A stretch of 64,000 nucleotides of DNA from Roseibium salinum (lineage in GTDB: Bacteria; Pseudomonadota; Alphaproteobacteria; Rhizobiales; Stappiaceae), in assembly GCF_026240905.1 (NCBI RefSeq), contig NZ_JAPEVI010000001.1, positions 1 to 64,000 of the forward strand, given 5' to 3'. Shown one piece after another: positions 8,892-17,288 of the stretch. The position numbers were made by a program, and so were the translations under genes. Every line of letters begins with the position of its first letter. The stretch's first letter is position 1. The notes under the pieces are model-generated. The model saw only the letters and a program-made list of their open reading frames with translations, had not been told where the DNA came from and did not search any database.

Positions 8892-9884
8892 ATGAGCTTT
8901 TTCACTATCGAGCAGGCACCCGCGCGCCTCAACCGCAGCGAACTGGCCGTGCCGGGCAGCCAGCCGGACATGTTCGAAAAGGCGGCTGCCTCCGCCGCCG
9001 ACGTCATTTTCCTCGATCTTGAGGATGCCGTGGCACCCGACGAAAAGGACCAGGCCCGTAAGAACATCATTGCAGCCCTCAACGACATCGACTGGGGCAG
9101 CAAGACCATGTCGGTGCGCATCAACGGGCTCGACACCCACTACATGTACCGCGACGTGGTCGATGTGGTCGAACAGGCCGGTGCGCGCCTCGACCTGATC
9201 ATGATTCCCAAGGTCGGCACGGCCGCCGATGTCTATGCACTCGACATGCTGGTCACCCAGATCGAAACCGCCAAGGGTTACGGCAGGCGGATCGGCTTTG
9301 AGCACATCATCGAGACCGCGCTTGGCATGCAGAATGTCCATGACATCGCCTCGGCCTCGAAGCGCAACGAAAGCCTGCATTTTGGCGTCGCCGACTATGC
9401 CGCCAGCACTCGCGCCCGAACGACCATCATCGGCGGCGTCAATCCCGACTATGCGGTGCTGACCGATCCGGTGCAGGACGGCAGCCGCGAGGTCCATTGG
9501 GGCGACATGTGGCACTACGCGCTCGCCCGCATGATCGTTGCCGCCCGCGCCAACGGTCTGCGCCCGGTCGACGGCCCCTTCGGCGACTTCAAGGACCCCG
9601 ACGGCTACCGTGCCGCCGCCCGCCGCGCCGCCGTGCTCGGCTGCGAAGGCAAGTGGGCCATTCACCCGAGCCAGATCGCGCTCGCCAACGAGGTGATGAG
9701 CCCGTCCGACGCAGAAGTCACCAAGGCACGGCGCATCCTGGAAGCGATGGCGGCGGCCGCGACGGCCGGCAAAGGCGCAGTGTCGCTGGACGGCAGGCTG
9801 ATCGACTACGCCTCGATCCGGCAGGCCGAGGTACTGGTGGCGAAGGCGAGCCAGATTTCGGACGGGGCGGTCGCGTTGACCTGA
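8892..9884 (+). CDS. mcl: malyl-CoA lyase (HpcH/HpaI family)
   Basis: A 330-residue HpcH/HpaI-type lyase with the CoA-site arginines and block RSELAVPGSQPDMFEKAA (15-32), the metal-site motif FLDLEDAVAPDEK (40-52) and IPKVGT. The GFEHIIETALGMQN stretch carries the metal-ligand glutamate. It cleaves malyl-CoA to acetyl-CoA and glyoxylate, regenerating the glyoxylate used by the aminotransferase at the start of the operon. A TGGAG site precedes ATG 8892, 58 bp after hprA. It is the last operon gene; no clear terminator follows. Confidence 0.88.
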   Translation: MSFFTIEQAPARLNRSELAVPGSQPDMFEKAAASAADVIFLDLEDAVAPDEKDQARKNIIAALNDIDWGSKTMSVRINGLDTHYMYRDVVDVVEQAGARLDLIMIPKVGTAADVYALDMLVTQIETAKGYGRRIGFEHIIETALGMQNVHDIASASKRNESLHFGVADYAASTRARTTIIGGVNPDYAVLTDPVQDGSREVHWGDMWHYALARMIVAARANGLRPVDGPFGDFKDPDGYRAAARRAAVLGCEGKWAIHPSQIALANEVMSPSDAEVTKARRILEAMAAAATAGKGAVSLDGRLIDYASIRQAEVLVAKASQISDGAVALT

Positions 9885-10238
9885 ATACGCCGAGTGGCGG
9901 TCTTCGCGGCATCGTGAATGCCGTCTTGGAATACACCGCCTCTTGATCTTGCGCCGAACTTCTCATCGGAACTCCGTCGATCTGCCCCGGGCCGTTCCGG
10001 CGAACCAGCTCTCCCATCATCGTTGCGAGATCGTTAGAGACAACCACGATTCCAATCCTTCATTGGACGATCCGGGCGCTCCGCCATGTCCACCTCGGAC
10101 ATCTTCCGCAGCGCGCGACGGCGCGGCGGCTTTGCAACATATCCTCGACGACGATGTGATCGAGCACCATATCATCATGACGGCCCGGATCTCGCCTGTC
10201 TTCACCGGAGGCTGGATCGCATTGACGGAGCAAGGACC
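9885..10238. other. intergenic stretch with no supported gene
   Basis: About 350 bp between malyl-CoA lyase and the dioxygenase. Short open frames occur on both strands but none resembles a known family. It marks the change from the compact operon to the decayed region that follows. Confidence 0.4.
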
Positions 10239-10832
10239 ATGACACCGACACGCCGAACCGTACTGAAATCGCTGCTCGCCGCTCCCCCGGTCATCGTCTG
10301 CACGGGTTCGGCAAGTCATGTGTGGAGCCAGGTCTCAGAACTTCCGCCGACACCGTCCTGCGATGGCGGTTCGGAGCAGACGCCGCAACAGACGGCGGGG
10401 CCATTCTACAGTCCGAACTCGCCGCGCCGCAGCGATCTGACCGAAGATGCAGGATCGCAACCACGCTTTTCGCTTCTCGGTTTCGTGCTCGATACGCGCT
10501 GCCGAGCTATTCCAGGCGCGACGGTGGAAATCTGGCACGCCGACGAGCAAGGGGAATACGACAACAGCGGCTACCGTTGGCGGGCTCATCAATTCACGGA
10601 CGATTCCGGTCGCTGGGGTTTCGACACGATCAAGACCCGGCATTACTCGTTCCGCACCCCCCACTATCATATTCAAGTGCAGGCGCCTGGAAGAGAGCTG
10701 CTAACGACGCAGTTGTACTTCCCCGATCATCCGCGAAACGGGACAGACCGTCTCTTCGATCCGCGCCTGGTTATGGCAGTGTCCGATCAAGGGCGCACCG
10801 GGAGGTTCGACTTTGTTCTCCCGGTCGAATGA
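10239..10832 (+). CDS. Tat-exported intradiol ring-cleavage dioxygenase-like protein
   Basis: A 197-residue protein that begins with a twin-arginine signal (TRRTVLKSLLAAPP), followed by a small intradiol dioxygenase fold. Likely non-haem Fe(III) ligands are all present: Y107 (EYDNS), Y136 (RHYSF), H142 and H144 (TPHYHIQV). The family hallmark GPFYSP occurs at 54-59. Cytoplasmic protocatechuate or catechol dioxygenases lack such a signal, so this would act in the periplasm. ATG 10239 was chosen because the Tat motif follows at once. The aromatic substrate is unknown. It stands alone, without transport or pathway partners, at the edge of a region of gene remnants. Confidence 0.82.
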   Translation: MTPTRRTVLKSLLAAPPVIVCTGSASHVWSQVSELPPTPSCDGGSEQTPQQTAGPFYSPNSPRRSDLTEDAGSQPRFSLLGFVLDTRCRAIPGATVEIWHADEQGEYDNSGYRWRAHQFTDDSGRWGFDTIKTRHYSFRTPHYHIQVQAPGRELLTTQLYFPDHPRNGTDRLFDPRLVMAVSDQGRTGRFDFVLPVE

Positions 10833-10899
10833 GAGCCGCTGATCCGGGGCTTGTCGCAACCGATGACAGTAGCATTGCGCATCCTTTTGAGGAGACCGC

Positions 10900-11058
10900 G
10901 GAGGAGCCTGCCCGGTCTACATTAAGGGCTTGATCGGTCCGGGAGACCGCAAGAGCATTTCAGGCGATGGCGGAGAGGATGGTCGCAGCAAGCTACGATC
11001 AGTTGCACCATTTCAGTGCGAGCAGTCCCTGGGATCCCGCTCCGCTTGAAGCCGCGGT
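10900..11058 (+). mobile_element. IS701-type transposase N-terminal remnant
   Basis: Translation near 10909 gives CPVYIKGLIGPGDRKSI. After a +1 shift at about 10960 it continues QAMAERM and then YDQLHHFSASSPWDPAPLE. This pattern, a GERKS-like motif followed by QLHHF and W-D-PLE, is typical of the N-terminal part of IS701-family (DDE_5) transposases. One extra T in the run before CAG breaks the frame, and the frame stops by about 11100, so only about 50 of the usual roughly 400 codons are left. No terminal inverted repeats were found. It shows past insertion-sequence activity here. Confidence 0.7.
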
Positions 11059-11524
11059 TCCGAGCTTTGTCTATTTTCCCCGATCCCTGTTTTGACCGGC
11101 CGCCCGCATCAGTATCGGTGACTGTTTTTGACTGGCATTGCCTTCTATTCCCTTCTATCGGCTCGTTACGATGAAATACTTTACAAAAACAATGTGTTGA
11201 GTTTCCCCTGGGTGTTGGTACGTGATCTAGGCGTTCCATTTCCAGGCATTCTTCCGCCGATATTCTAATAAGATCTGTTATCGGCTCACTTACGCGCTTT
11301 AAATCCCGCAAAAATACGAGGGCCTCGCTTCGGCGTTTATTGCCTGCTTTTGAGTTTTATCCAACAGTTGGTCGGGACGGCGGGACGGCAAGATAGAGAA
11401 AGTGAGGCACTTTCTGATTGCGATTTTCTGCCCGCAATCCTTTGGAACGCATTCGAAACTCTGGCTTATTCGCACATGTGCTCAACGTTTCCGTTGTTTC
11501 TCAGCGGGTTTAAGGGCTTGTTGA
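11059..11524. other. AT-richer intergenic stretch with no supported gene
   Basis: About 465 bp, clearly more AT-rich than the surroundings, between the transposase remnant and the truncated TetR gene. No open frame with family resemblance was found. Probably decayed or foreign DNA. Confidence 0.4.
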
Positions 11525-12097
11525 CCCAAAAACGGAGTTTGTTGGCGGCGGATTCTGGAGACGCGGGCCGGGATCGATGTAGAGATCGCTCTTGAGAGTG
11601 ACAGTTTTGCCGACCTGGCCGGGGCGATTGGCATCCGCAAGGCATCCATCCACTATCACTTCCCCACCAAGGCGATCCTGACGGCCGATCTCATGGACCG
11701 CTATCATAGGAAGGTCGCTGCCGCCTGTGCACAGATCGAGCAAACGCACGACACGGCCGCAGCCCGCCTGCTGGCGCTCATCGCGTTCTACCGCGGGGCG
11801 TTGAACGGCGGCACGACCCTGTGCCTGTGCGTCGCCCTGACAACGAGCCGTGAGAGCCTGAGCAACGAGGTCAAAGGCAAGATCAACCTGTTCCGCGGCG
11901 CCTTGTTGCAATGGCTGGACGACACCTTCACGCTTGGGCAGGGCGACGAAAGCATCCGTGGCGTCACCGACCCCTACCACGATGCCCGCGCCACGCTGGC
12001 CCTGCTCGAAGGTGCGCATCTGGCGGCCCGGGCGGAAGAGAACATCTCGGTTTTCGATGCCGCGACGCACGCCCTGCAACAGCGGTCCGCACCCTAA
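11525..12097 (+). pseudogene. 5'-truncated TetR-family regulator
   Basis: The frame encodes a TetR helix-turn-helix (SFADLAGAIGIRKASIHYHF, about 11603-11662) and a complete ligand-binding C-terminal half ending at TAA 12097. Upstream, the expected first 20-25 residues are replaced by non-homologous sequence (RRILETRAGIDVEIALESD) and the frame is closed by a TGA at 11522-11524. No ATG, GTG or TTG lies in frame before the HTH; the first ATG is 11693, which would leave a 134-residue protein without a DNA-binding domain. Most likely a decayed regulator; a functional C-terminal fragment cannot be excluded. Confidence 0.72.
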
Positions 12098-12447
12098 GGC
12101 GGCATGCATTCATGTCGAGATGCAAGCCATAGGACCACTCAAGACGAAGAAGACGACCCCCGATCCCTGCGAGATCGGCCCCTATTCTCGGATGAACCGG
12201 ATTTGCTCCCAACGCGGTGGGCGGACCCATCATATCATGCCGATTTCACCTTGCGCATTGGTCCAAGACCGCGAACGGCCGATACTCAGCGCATCACAGA
12301 CATCCCTACCCTTGCGCAGGGCAGGTCTATCTGTCTTGCCGCGCAGGCTCGGGTTCGGCAACGGCGCGTTGAATTCACGTGCCGGCAGAGAGAGTGGCTG
12401 GACCCGCTTGCCGCAACTGTGCGTCCAGCAAACGGGTCCGGCAGGTA
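12098..12447. other. intergenic stretch with no supported gene
   Basis: About 350 bp between the TetR remnant and hcp, whose 3' ends converge. No family resemblance in any frame. It contains the hairpin at 12400-12439 close to the hcp stop. Confidence 0.4.
12400..12439 (-). terminator. hairpin downstream of hcp
   Basis: An 11-bp stem (GGACCCGCTTG / CAAACGGGTCC) with one mismatch and an 18-nt loop ends 9 bp past the hcp stop codon. There is no U-tract. Position favours a transcript-end structure. Confidence 0.4.
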
Positions 12448-12933
12448 TCACTTCTTTTCGCTTGCCGCGATATCCCAGGCGAACTCCGGAGCCGCGCCTT
12501 TCGAGCCGTCCGGCTTCTGTTCGGTGTAGATGTACTTGTACTCACCGAAGTTCAGCGTGCAGCTTTCCGCGATGCGGTCGTCGGAACCGCTGCCACCGGT
12601 CGAAAGGTTGGTGACGATAATGTCCTTCATTTCGACTTTGATGTATTCAACCGGACTGTCGCCGGCGGCCTTGCGGATCAGCAGGGTCCCTTTGGCAATG
12701 TGCTTGCCGGTCGACAGATGCTGAAGCAGAACCGGGGTTGATTTGTCGACAAACTTTGTGATGCTCAGGTCCTGAAAAAAGGCTTTGCCGGAGCCGGAAC
12801 CGCCGCCCATGTGGGTGGTTCCCGACTGGGATGCACCCCAGGACCAGGACAGGACATCGATCTTGTCCTTGTGGCTTTTGTCCTGAGCTTCACCCTTGAT
12901 GCCCTCGAGTTCCAAAAAACAATCTACGGCCAT
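12448..12933 (-). CDS. hcp: Hcp-family type VI secretion protein (orphan)
   Basis: A 161-residue Hcp1-family protein that starts MAVDCFLELEGIKGEAQDKS and includes the typical IDVLSWSWGASQSG stretch. It ends with the usual beta-strand region and the TLNFGEYKYIYTEQKPDG motif. Hcp hexamers form the inner tube of the type VI secretion system and also act as effector carriers. An AGGTTAACTG ribosome-binding region precedes the ATG. No other T6SS gene (sheath, baseplate, ClpV, VgrG) lies in the window, so it is an orphan copy. It may be carried by the accessory strip, with the main apparatus elsewhere in the genome. Confidence 0.9.
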   Translation of the reverse strand: MAVDCFLELEGIKGEAQDKSHKDKIDVLSWSWGASQSGTTHMGGGSGSGKAFFQDLSITKFVDKSTPVLLQHLSTGKHIAKGTLLIRKAAGDSPVEYIKVEMKDIIVTNLSTGGSGSDDRIAESCTLNFGEYKYIYTEQKPDGSKGAAPEFAWDIAASEKK

Positions 12934-13771
12934 GTCAGTTAACCTCGTTGGTCTGGCGTCCGAGTGGAGGCTTTCCAGTCGACACGCGCGGTTTCGGTTT
13001 GATTGGGGACACCCAGGGCGGCCCCAATTCTCGCTTATCCGCAAGCGCAAGACTGAATTGCGCCAAGCGGAGTGGCCTGGTAGCGCGGCAAGAACGACGC
13101 TCCCTTGCAGGCCCTCCGTACGGTTGATCTGCGCCTTTCTGATTGACCGTCTCGACGGCGTCCTGCACGCCCGAGCTCAAAGGTTACTCGCAGCTTGTGG
13201 GCAGGAAACCAAGGGGAGCAGTTCCCGTTGGCTGTAGACCAGACAATTAGTCTCTGGAAACTTGTACCTGCAACGAATTTGCGCCACGATCGGTTGAATA
13301 ATACAGACGTTATGCTCGTTCATTTAAACATGAAGCTAGTCTGCCAGCGTGATTAGTCTAAACATATTCCAAATTTTTTCGCGTTCTTTTTCAGTTTGTA
13401 ACTTATTCATCTAATCAGATGATGCGTTTTCCTGAAGTGACCTACATCACAACAAATGCGTGGATTGATTTCGGCAGGCGCAACTACGGTTGGGCTATCA
13501 AAATGGGAATCTCGACTGCGCCAATTCGTGGGCAAAGCCGATGCTTTCAACGAAAAAGGCATTATGAAATCATTGGCGGCGCCCACCGTCACCGGCGCCA
13601 TCCTTACCAGATCATCATCAACAACGCCCACGGGATCAGCCTCGAACGCGTTCCCGTTCATGGCGAAGAGTGGACATCCGACGGACGAAAAGTTCAAACG
13701 TCACCGACCGAACTCGGGATTCAACCCCGGCGTGAAACGCTGAACTGTGCGTCAGCACTGGCTTTTGCGGT
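12934..13771. other. long intergenic stretch, AT-rich in its middle, no supported gene
   Basis: About 840 bp between hcp and the XRE gene. 13300-13430 is markedly AT-rich. Open frames of about 95 codons run on both strands over 13407-13743 (one starting at 13456 on the plus strand, one at 13697 on the minus strand), but neither translation resembles a family I know and coding support is weak. Possibly the remains of further accessory genes. Confidence 0.4.
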
Positions 13772-14059
13772 TCACGGGGCCCTTCGGTCACATACTAATT
13801 CCGCATCCTGCGTATCCGGTACCACGTCGAAGGTGCCAACGGGCAGAGACAGCGCTCTCGCAATCCGGTCTCGATACCCTTTCTCAAAGCGATGCCCTTC
13901 TTCAAGGCAGCGGATTTCGTCGACAGTCAGGCCGCAGGCCGCCGCCAGTTCATCCAGGGAATAGCCAAGATGTTCCCGGTAGGCTCTGATGACGGATGTG
14001 CCCTGAGCGGTGGCGATGGATATCACCTCCGGTAATTTGCTGGTTCTCGATTCGGTCAT
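13772..14059 (-). CDS. small XRE-like helix-turn-helix protein
   Basis: A 95-residue protein starting MTESRTSKLPEV. Residues from about 24 form an XRE/Cro-type helix-turn-helix (IRAYREHLGYSLDELAAACG then LTVDEIRCLEEG), followed by a tail with the common end DRIARALSLPVGTFDVVPD. Such proteins are either free-standing repressors or antitoxins. No toxin partner is visible beside it. It sits among remnants of mobile and decayed genes. Family call is good; target unknown. Confidence 0.72.
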   Translation of the reverse strand: MTESRTSKLPEVISIATAQGTSVIRAYREHLGYSLDELAAACGLTVDEIRCLEEGHRFEKGYRDRIARALSLPVGTFDVVPDTQDAELVCDRRAP

Positions 14060-14212
14060 GTTGGTCCTTGAAAAACGGCAAATGAAATAGCGATGCCGGG
14101 AAATCATCCGGCAACGCCAACTAAACTGACGAAGGCTTCGTCCAGACAGTGGACACAAACGACGTCGAACGATCTGGAGACGGATAGCGCGTGAGCCTAA
14201 CGCCCATGGTAA

Positions 14213-14425
14213 GGCAGGCCCGCAATATGCCGCGTCGCGATTGAGCGATCAAGCTCTATCCTGACCGCCCAGCTCATGCTTGGCCGGAGACCGTGGCTTC
14301 CGAAGATCGTGGCCGATCGCTCGGTGACGAGAGCTGACTTCGCGGCACTCATTGACCGCACCGATTCATGGCTGGCAAGGGTCGAGAGATTGCTCAAGCC
14401 ACGCCTGATAAAACAGCGCGCTTGA
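14213..14425 (+). pseudogene. ExoD-like C-terminal remnant
   Basis: The frame after a TAA at 14210 reads AQLMLGRRPWLPKIVADRSV and then LARVERLLKPRL before the TGA at 14423-14425. This matches the C-terminal signature of ExoD-family membrane proteins linked to exopolysaccharide synthesis (GR-PWLP, R-S, W-x-x-R-x-E-R-L-x-x-P-R). Roughly the last 70 of about 200 residues remain and there is no start codon or N-terminal membrane part upstream. A decayed fragment. Confidence 0.62.
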
Positions 14426-14470
14426 CAATCACTTTTCTGTATAACAAGTTTAAGAATATGTAATACAAGC
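14422..14470 (+). promoter_or_regulatory. promoter/operator region of the first peptide-type ABC operon
   Basis: This AT-rich block, 44-92 bp before the permease start, has a TTGACA-like hexamer at 14422-14427 and a TCTGTATAACA element at 14436-14446. The latter is repeated before the enolase-superfamily gene (21152-21162). The hexamer and TATAAC are too close for a standard sigma-70 pair, so promoter positions are not fixed. The shared element suggests common control by the FadR-type regulator at 21377. Confidence 0.4.
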
Positions 14471-14513
14471 ACGGTCCTGAAATTCGGCAGGGCGGTCCGG
14501 GAGGGATAGCAAC

Positions 14514-15533
14514 ATGGGCGACAGGCGCCGTTTCGGCGGAATTATGACTCAGGCGTCTTCGATCCTGGTGACACTGTTCGGGCTGCTGGTCCTGACCTTC
14601 GTGATCGGGCGCGTGATGCCGATGGATCCGGTGCGGGCCATCGTCGGCGAGGACGCGACCAGGGAAGTCTATGAGAACGTCTATCGCCAACTCGGCCTCG
14701 ACCGTCCCATGTGGGAGCAGTTCATCTTCTATCTGCGCGATATGCTCACTGGCAATTTCGGCACCTCCGTGCGCACAGGACAGCCGGTCATCGAGGATAT
14801 TCTCCACGTCATGCCCGCGACGATCGAATTGGCGACCTTTGCCATTCTGGTCGGCGCGGGGCTGGGCATACCGCTCGGCGTTCTTGCCGCGGTCAAAAAG
14901 GACCGCTGGCCCGATCATGTGATCCGGATTTTCAGCCTTCTCGGCCATTCCATGCCGATCTTCTGGACCGGGATGATCGGGCTCCTGATCTTCTATGCTG
15001 CCCTCGGCTGGGTGGGCGGATCGGGCCGCATGAGCCAGTTCTATATCGGAATGGTGCCGGTGCGGACCAACTTCCTGCTGATCGACAGCGCGCTGGCGGG
15101 CCAGTGGGACGTTTTTCGGAGCGCGATCGATCACATCATCCTGCCGGCCTCGCTACTGGGCTATTCCTCTGCGGCCTATATCACCCGCATGACCCGCAGC
15201 TTCATGCTCGATCAGATGACCCAGGAATACGTGACGACTGCAAGGGTCAAGGGGCTGAGCCAACGGCAAACGATCTGGCTGCACGTCTTCGGCAACATCC
15301 GCGTCCAGCTGGTCACCATCGTGGCCCTCGCCTATGGGTCTCTGCTTGAAGGCGCCGTGCTGATCGAAACGGTCTTCGCCTGGCCGGGCTTCGGCCAGTA
15401 TCTCACCTCAAACCTGCGCATCGGCGACATGAATGCCGTCATGACCTGTGTGCTGATCGTCGGCCTGATCTTCATCGGCCTGAACCTCCTGTCCGACATT
15501 CTCTACCGCGTATTCGATCCGAGGACTCGATGA
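14514..15533 (+). CDS. ABC transporter permease, peptide/nickel type (DppB-like)
   Basis: A 339-residue inner-membrane permease of the binding-protein-dependent transport family, DppB subtype. The N-terminal helix is followed by the DPVRAIVGEDAT periplasmic motif and about six transmembrane segments. The EAA-loop region (TARVKGLSQRQTIWLHVFGN) contacts the ATPases. GGGAGGGAT precedes ATG 14514. It overlaps the next permease gene by 4 bp. It forms half of the membrane channel of an importer whose binding protein is encoded convergently at 18192. Substrates of this class include peptides, opines, nickel and oligosaccharides. Confidence 0.88.
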   Translation: MGDRRRFGGIMTQASSILVTLFGLLVLTFVIGRVMPMDPVRAIVGEDATREVYENVYRQLGLDRPMWEQFIFYLRDMLTGNFGTSVRTGQPVIEDILHVMPATIELATFAILVGAGLGIPLGVLAAVKKDRWPDHVIRIFSLLGHSMPIFWTGMIGLLIFYAALGWVGGSGRMSQFYIGMVPVRTNFLLIDSALAGQWDVFRSAIDHIILPASLLGYSSAAYITRMTRSFMLDQMTQEYVTTARVKGLSQRQTIWLHVFGNIRVQLVTIVALAYGSLLEGAVLIETVFAWPGFGQYLTSNLRIGDMNAVMTCVLIVGLIFIGLNLLSDILYRVFDPRTR

Positions 15534-16435
15534 CCATGTCAGATGCCACCCAGCTCAAGTCGGGCCGTCGCAGAACCACGCCGCATGCGCTCCTGGCGCT
15601 GAGGAACATTGCGGTCTTCCTGGCGAAATCGCCGACCTCCGCCTTCGGGATGGTCGTGCTGGCCATTCTGATCTTCTGCGCGGCGTTCGCACCCCTGCTG
15701 GCGACCCATGATCCATACGTGCAGAACCTGCAGGCGACGCTGCAGCCGCCGGGTCCGGATCATTTTTTCGGGACGGACGAACTCGGGCGCGATATCTACA
15801 GCCGCCTTCTTCACGGTTCGCGGATCACGCTCAGGATCATTTTTCTCGTCACGGTCGTCGTCGGTCCCATCGGGCTCCTTGTCGGCACGGTTGCCGGCTA
15901 TTTCGGCGGCCGCACGGACACTATCCTGATGCGCCTGACCGATATTTTCCTGTCCTTTCCGTCGCTCATCCTGTCGCTGGCCTTTGTCGCCGCGCTCGGG
16001 CCGAGCCTCAGCAATGCCATCATCGCGATCTCGCTCACGGCCTGGCCGCCGATCGCGCGGCTTGCCCGCGCCGAAACCATGACTTTCCGCAGCGCGGATT
16101 ACATCGCGGCCGCACGTCTGCAAGGAGCATCCTCCGCACGTATCATCTGGCGTTCCATCGTGCCGATGTGCCTGCCGTCCGTCGTCATCCGTCTCACGCT
16201 CAACATGGCGACGGTGATCCTGACGGCGGCCGGCCTGGGTTTTCTCGGTCTCGGTGCACAGCCACCGCTTCCTGAATGGGGCGCCATGATCGCGACCGGG
16301 CGGCGCTACATGATCGACAGCTGGTGGCTTGTCACCTTCCCCGGCATCGCCATCCTTTGCGTCAGCCTCGCATTCAACCTGCTTGGCGACGGCCTGCGCG
16401 ACGCGCTCGATCCCAAGCAGATGAACCGGAGGTAA
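15530..16435 (+). CDS. ABC transporter permease, peptide/nickel type (DppC-like)
   Basis: A 301-residue permease of the DppC subtype, with the N-terminal segment typical of this partner, the HFFGTDELGRDIYSRLLHGS motif after the first helix, and the EAA loop (AARLQGASSARIIWRSIVPM). It pairs with the upstream DppB-like protein. ATG 15530 overlaps the previous stop; a second ATG at 15536 is equally possible. The next gene starts 4 bp after its stop, with a GGAGGTAAGG site formed by the gene end itself. Confidence 0.88.
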   Translation: MTMSDATQLKSGRRRTTPHALLALRNIAVFLAKSPTSAFGMVVLAILIFCAAFAPLLATHDPYVQNLQATLQPPGPDHFFGTDELGRDIYSRLLHGSRITLRIIFLVTVVVGPIGLLVGTVAGYFGGRTDTILMRLTDIFLSFPSLILSLAFVAALGPSLSNAIIAISLTAWPPIARLARAETMTFRSADYIAAARLQGASSARIIWRSIVPMCLPSVVIRLTLNMATVILTAAGLGFLGLGAQPPLPEWGAMIATGRRYMIDSWWLVTFPGIAILCVSLAFNLLGDGLRDALDPKQMNRR

Positions 16436-16439
16436 GGCC

Positions 16440-17288
16440 ATGCAGACTGACACCCTGCTCGAGGTCAGCGACCTCTCGATCCGGTATCGCGGCACTGCCG
16501 TGCCGGCGGTCCGCAACGCCAGCTTCACGCTTGGCCGCGAGCGGCTCGGCATCGTCGGCGAAAGCGGATCCGGCAAATCGACCATCGGTCGCGCGCTACT
16601 CAAACTGCTGCCGACGGCCGATCTCACCGCAAGGACGATGCGCTTCGGCGGGACCGATCTGCTGAACGCCAGCGAACGCGATATGCTGAAGATTCGCGGC
16701 GCGCGCATGAGCATGATCCTGCAGGATCCGAAATTCTCGCTCAATCCGATCCAGCGCTGCGGCGCCCAGGTGGCGGAAGCCTATCGCAGGCATTTCCGCT
16801 GTTCGGCCCGCGAGGCGCGGCAGCGCGTTGTCGATATGCTCGCCGCCGTGCAGATCCGCGAGCCGGAGCGCGTCTACAATCTCTACCCGCACGAGGTTTC
16901 CGGGGGCATGGGCCAACGCATCATGATCGCCATGATGCTGCTGACCAACCCCGACCTGGTGATCGCGGACGAGCCGACTTCGGCTCTCGATGTGACGGTC
17001 CGGCTCCAGGTTCTGGAAATCCTCGACAGGCTGGTGCGCGAAAAGGGCATCGGCCTCATCATGATTTCGCATGATCTCAACCTGGTGCGGAATTTCTGCG
17101 ACAGGGTGCTGATCATGTATGCGGGGCGGATTGTCGAAACACTTGCGGCCGGCGATCTCGATCGCGCCGAACATCCCTATACACGCGGCCTTCTGGCTGC
17201 CCAACCGCGCATCGGCGGGCCGCGGCAGCCGCTGCCTGTGCTCAAGCGCGACAAGAGCTGGCTTGAGGCCGGGAAGGCGAGCGCATGA
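16440..17288 (+). CDS. ABC transporter ATP-binding protein (DppD-like)
   Basis: A 282-residue ATPase with Walker [10 protein letters not shown] (about 40-48), the signature [13 protein letters not shown], Walker [15 protein letters not shown], an H-loop ISHDL and the C-terminal Opp/Dpp extension ending in [13 protein letters not shown]. It powers import with the two permeases. Its stop overlaps the next ATPase start by ATGA. Intact and of normal, slightly short length. Confidence 0.88.
   Translation: MQTDTLLEVSDLSIRYRGTAVPAVRNASFTLGRERLGIVGESGSGKSTIGRALLKLLPTADLTARTMRFGGTDLLNASERDMLKIRGARMSMILQDPKFSLNPIQRCGAQVAEAYRRHFRCSAREARQRVVDMLAAVQIREPERVYNLYPHEVSGGMGQRIMIAMMLLTNPDLVIADEPTSALDVTVRLQVLEILDRLVREKGIGLIMISHDLNLVRNFCDRVLIMYAGRIVETLAAGDLDRAEHPYTRGLLAAQPRIGGPRQPLPVLKRDKSWLEAGKASA

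Noticed and set aside
12400..12439. Small RNA gene downstream of hcp
   Set aside because: Only a hairpin is visible, with no promoter or U-tract; a transcript-end structure is enough to explain it.
13407..13743. Overlapping 95-codon frames on both strands as a new small gene
   Set aside because: No family resemblance, no convincing ribosome-binding site and similar open length on both strands, as expected by chance in GC-rich DNA.
13772..14059. Toxin-antitoxin pair
   Set aside because: The XRE protein could be an antitoxin, but no RelE-, HipA- or ImmA-like partner lies on either side.
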